This document shows positions 62,032 to 64,000 of a stretch of DNA of 64,000 bases, piece by piece (position 1 is the first letter of the stretch; each line of letters starts with the position of its first letter). The DNA lies in the NCBI GenBank assembly GCA_038496675.1, contig CM076650.1, positions 17,311,967 through 17,375,966 of the forward strand, read 5' to 3'. The stretch comes from Rachycentron canadum (taxonomy: Eukaryota; Chordata; Actinopteri; Carangiformes; Rachycentridae). The translations under genes were made by a program, and so were the position numbers. The notes below the pieces were generated by a model, which had not been told where the DNA came from, made no database searches, and saw nothing but the letters and a program-made list of their open reading frames with translations.

Positions 62032-64000
62032 ATATAATCTGTGCTTTTGGGAATGTGTCTGTGTGTTTCCTGTGGGAGGTTACTTGAGTTGACAAGGCCA
62101 CTAGCAGTGCCTTGCCATGCCACCTTGATGCTGTGCCAGTGTGTGTGTTTGTGTGTATGTGTATGCCCTCTGGACTAAGCAAACATCAGAAGTGTGTATG
62201 TGTGTGTGTAATCGGGTTGACAGGGTTGGCAGTAGGCCCTTGCCACCTTGTCTGTATGCCAGTGTGGCTCTGCCTTTTTTTTTCAATGTATTATTTTCAG
62301 GCTGTATTTGAAGAATGTGAGTTTGATAGGGAGACTGATTTTCTATTTTTGTCCCCTTGATTCTGTCAACATATGTCAAAAGCCTCCCTAAATTTCTAAT
62401 AAATGTGTTACCACTTACTCTTAAAAATGAACCATATAACATGCCTATATTCAGATATGATAAATTCACAATTTATTAAGCAAAACATGTCACCCTTACC
62501 TCAGTTTACTTGATTGTTGAGCAGTTTTTTGTCTTATTCAACTGACTTTAACACTTTTATAGTAGAAATTACCACAATTGTTCTAAATGCCTAAAAAAAT
62601 AGAGGCACAGAAGCAGAAAATAATGAAAAATGAGGTGTTAAATGCTGGAACTGGTGCTCGGGCTGCTGTAATGTCAAACTACATTTTCTTTGCTCTCGCA
62701 TTCTGTCTCGTCACACTTTCCTAAAATATAGCACAAGGAGTGAAACAAGCGAAATAGCTTAAAGCAAAAAAAAATAAATAAATAAATAAAAAAAAATAAA
62801 ATAAATAAATCTTAGCTTCCTCTTTTCCACTCCCACTTCACCTCTGCTGTCTCTGCCCCCACCCCTTTTCTCCCTATCGTTGTCTCCTCCTTTCCCTCCC
62901 ACCTGGCATCTTTTCTCTCTACCTAACTCCTTCACTCTTTTCATCCCTCTACCTCTGAATCATTAATGCCTGCCGTGTCATGCTCTGTGTGGATGTGAGC
63001 TGCGTTCAGAGTGATTATTCCTTCTTACTGTGTTCACTTGATCTCCCACTTGCTGCCGTGCACAGGCAGCAAACTCTCGACTTCTAACACAGCTCATCAT
63101 CAAATATTCACTAAAAGGCTCAAATTAACATAAAATGACATAAATGTGTAGATGTAGTTGCATACTTAGACTTTCTTGCTGTCTCTCGCTTCACTAAATT
63201 ATCGCTTAGTATCATTTCATGGGTATTTTGTAGGAGCAAATACAAAGACTTCTCCAATTCACTCATTGAACAACCTCATCTGACAGTGACTACACTATAA
63301 CTTCACACTTTTCTGTTTTTGTGCGTGTGTCTCTAAGCCTCCCCTCAAGTGAACCATTTTCAAGTTTTCACTGCAGCACATTATGCAATAGATAGCCTAC
63401 ATTCTCTGAAATTACTTTTTCAATCGGTCTCATTTCTTCTCTGCTTTTCTTGATCAATCTTTGTTGCAACATTTGTACATGTATTAACTGGCCATCAATA
63501 TGGCATTTATATACAACAATCCAACAGTATATTGCCATTGCCAACCATGCAAAAAGGGAAACTCCAGTATGTTCTACAGTGACAATAACTTTACATAAGT
63601 GGGACTGCCAACGCAAGAAGACAAATAAGTACATATTTCTATTCCCATTAACCAGCAACCTCAGACGTACCCAGAAATGTCCCTTATCTAAAGGCAAAAG
63701 GCAATGGATGATCTCAATGCCACAGAAATGATTGGTGGTCCACATTGCTATTTATCCAAAGTCACTCTTATTACTAGTTATTCATCATCTTCAATAATGT
63801 AGGCATCATTTCCAAGCTGTTAATTCCTGTACTTTCCATAGTGAAATAAGAGTTATGTACTGTTTAATCAGAATCTCTCAAGTTGTTATACCTTAATGAC
63901 GAGTACCAGTCCGTACATAGACAGAATTAAAATAATCATTTCTGGTCTGCAAGACCGCCAGAGTCTCAAATCTAAAGAGTTGCTGGGGGAAATGTAGAAA
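62032..64000. other. Non-coding stretch with A-rich to pyrimidine-rich switch
   Basis: An AAAT/A-rich tract at 62766-62810 passes directly into a pyrimidine-rich tract at about 62811-62950. GT-rich patches lie at about 62138-62164 and 62191-62210. The minus-strand frame of 125 codons at 63368-63745 shows no family or splice context that I recognise. Confidence 0.5.

Noticed and set aside
61698..62092. Leu-Phe-Ser rich frames that resemble a membrane protein
   Set aside because: Both frames overlap the same pyrimidine-rich tract and reflect its composition.
63368..63745. Minus-strand frame of 125 codons with hydrophobic stretches
   Set aside because: No recognised motif and no flanking exon signals; hydrophobic runs arise easily from T-rich sequence.

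Overview
This 64 kb window looks like gene-poor nuclear DNA from a vertebrate, most likely a ray-finned (teleost) fish. Four things support that reading. Base composition is AT-rich. Long CA/GT, GA/CT and GATA microsatellites occur every few kilobases. There are degraded non-LTR retrotransposons of the CR1/L2/Rex1 kind and degraded Tc1-like DNA transposons of the type common in fish. Two assembly gaps of about 400 N also interrupt the sequence. I found no protein-coding gene, exon series, rRNA, tRNA, known microRNA, CRISPR array, prokaryotic operon or phage. Nearly all open frames are low-complexity translations of microsatellites (Thr-His, Cys-Val, Ser-Leu or Arg-Glu runs), frames across N gaps, or short frames with no family signature. 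The window is best described as a gene desert or the inside of a very large intron.

Layout. 1-6,100 is simple-sequence rich: a GATA/CT/TA compound array (2,291-2,447), facing AC and TG arrays (2,821-3,060), an unbroken 161-base purine tract (4,501-4,661), a (GA)28 array and the first gap (5,652-6,051). 8,549-9,150 is an antisense L2-like LINE 3' end. 12,378-17,600 carries several CA/GT/CT arrays and a cluster of CCAAT boxes (13,291-13,498). 18,930-20,276 is the most complete mobile element, a 5'-truncated, internally deleted sense-strand LINE with readable reverse-transcriptase blocks. 21,823-24,132 holds two perfect hairpins and an old imperfect tandem duplication. The second gap is 27,554-27,951, followed by a long pyrimidine-rich stretch (30,055-30,430).

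31,239-31,275 is a poly(A) tract bracketed by an 8-bp direct repeat. 40,909-41,700 is a second antisense L2-like LINE. 45,490-45,670 is a tRNA-derived SINE-like repeat. 47,950-48,120 is a Tc1-like transposase C-terminal remnant on the minus strand. 50,767-51,155 is a six-unit degenerate minisatellite with a unit of about 65 bp. 55,645-55,887 is a CpG-dense patch. 59,914-60,165 is a second Tc1-like remnant on the plus strand. The last 4 kb is pyrimidine-rich with an AAAT-type tract.

None of the mobile elements appears able to encode a working enzyme. The strongest leads are structural: the minisatellite, the perfect 17-bp hairpin, two potential G-quadruplex tracts, the purine-only tract, the poly(A)-only insertion and the spaced CCAAT boxes. 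All family names come from recognising conserved protein blocks by eye; no search was run.
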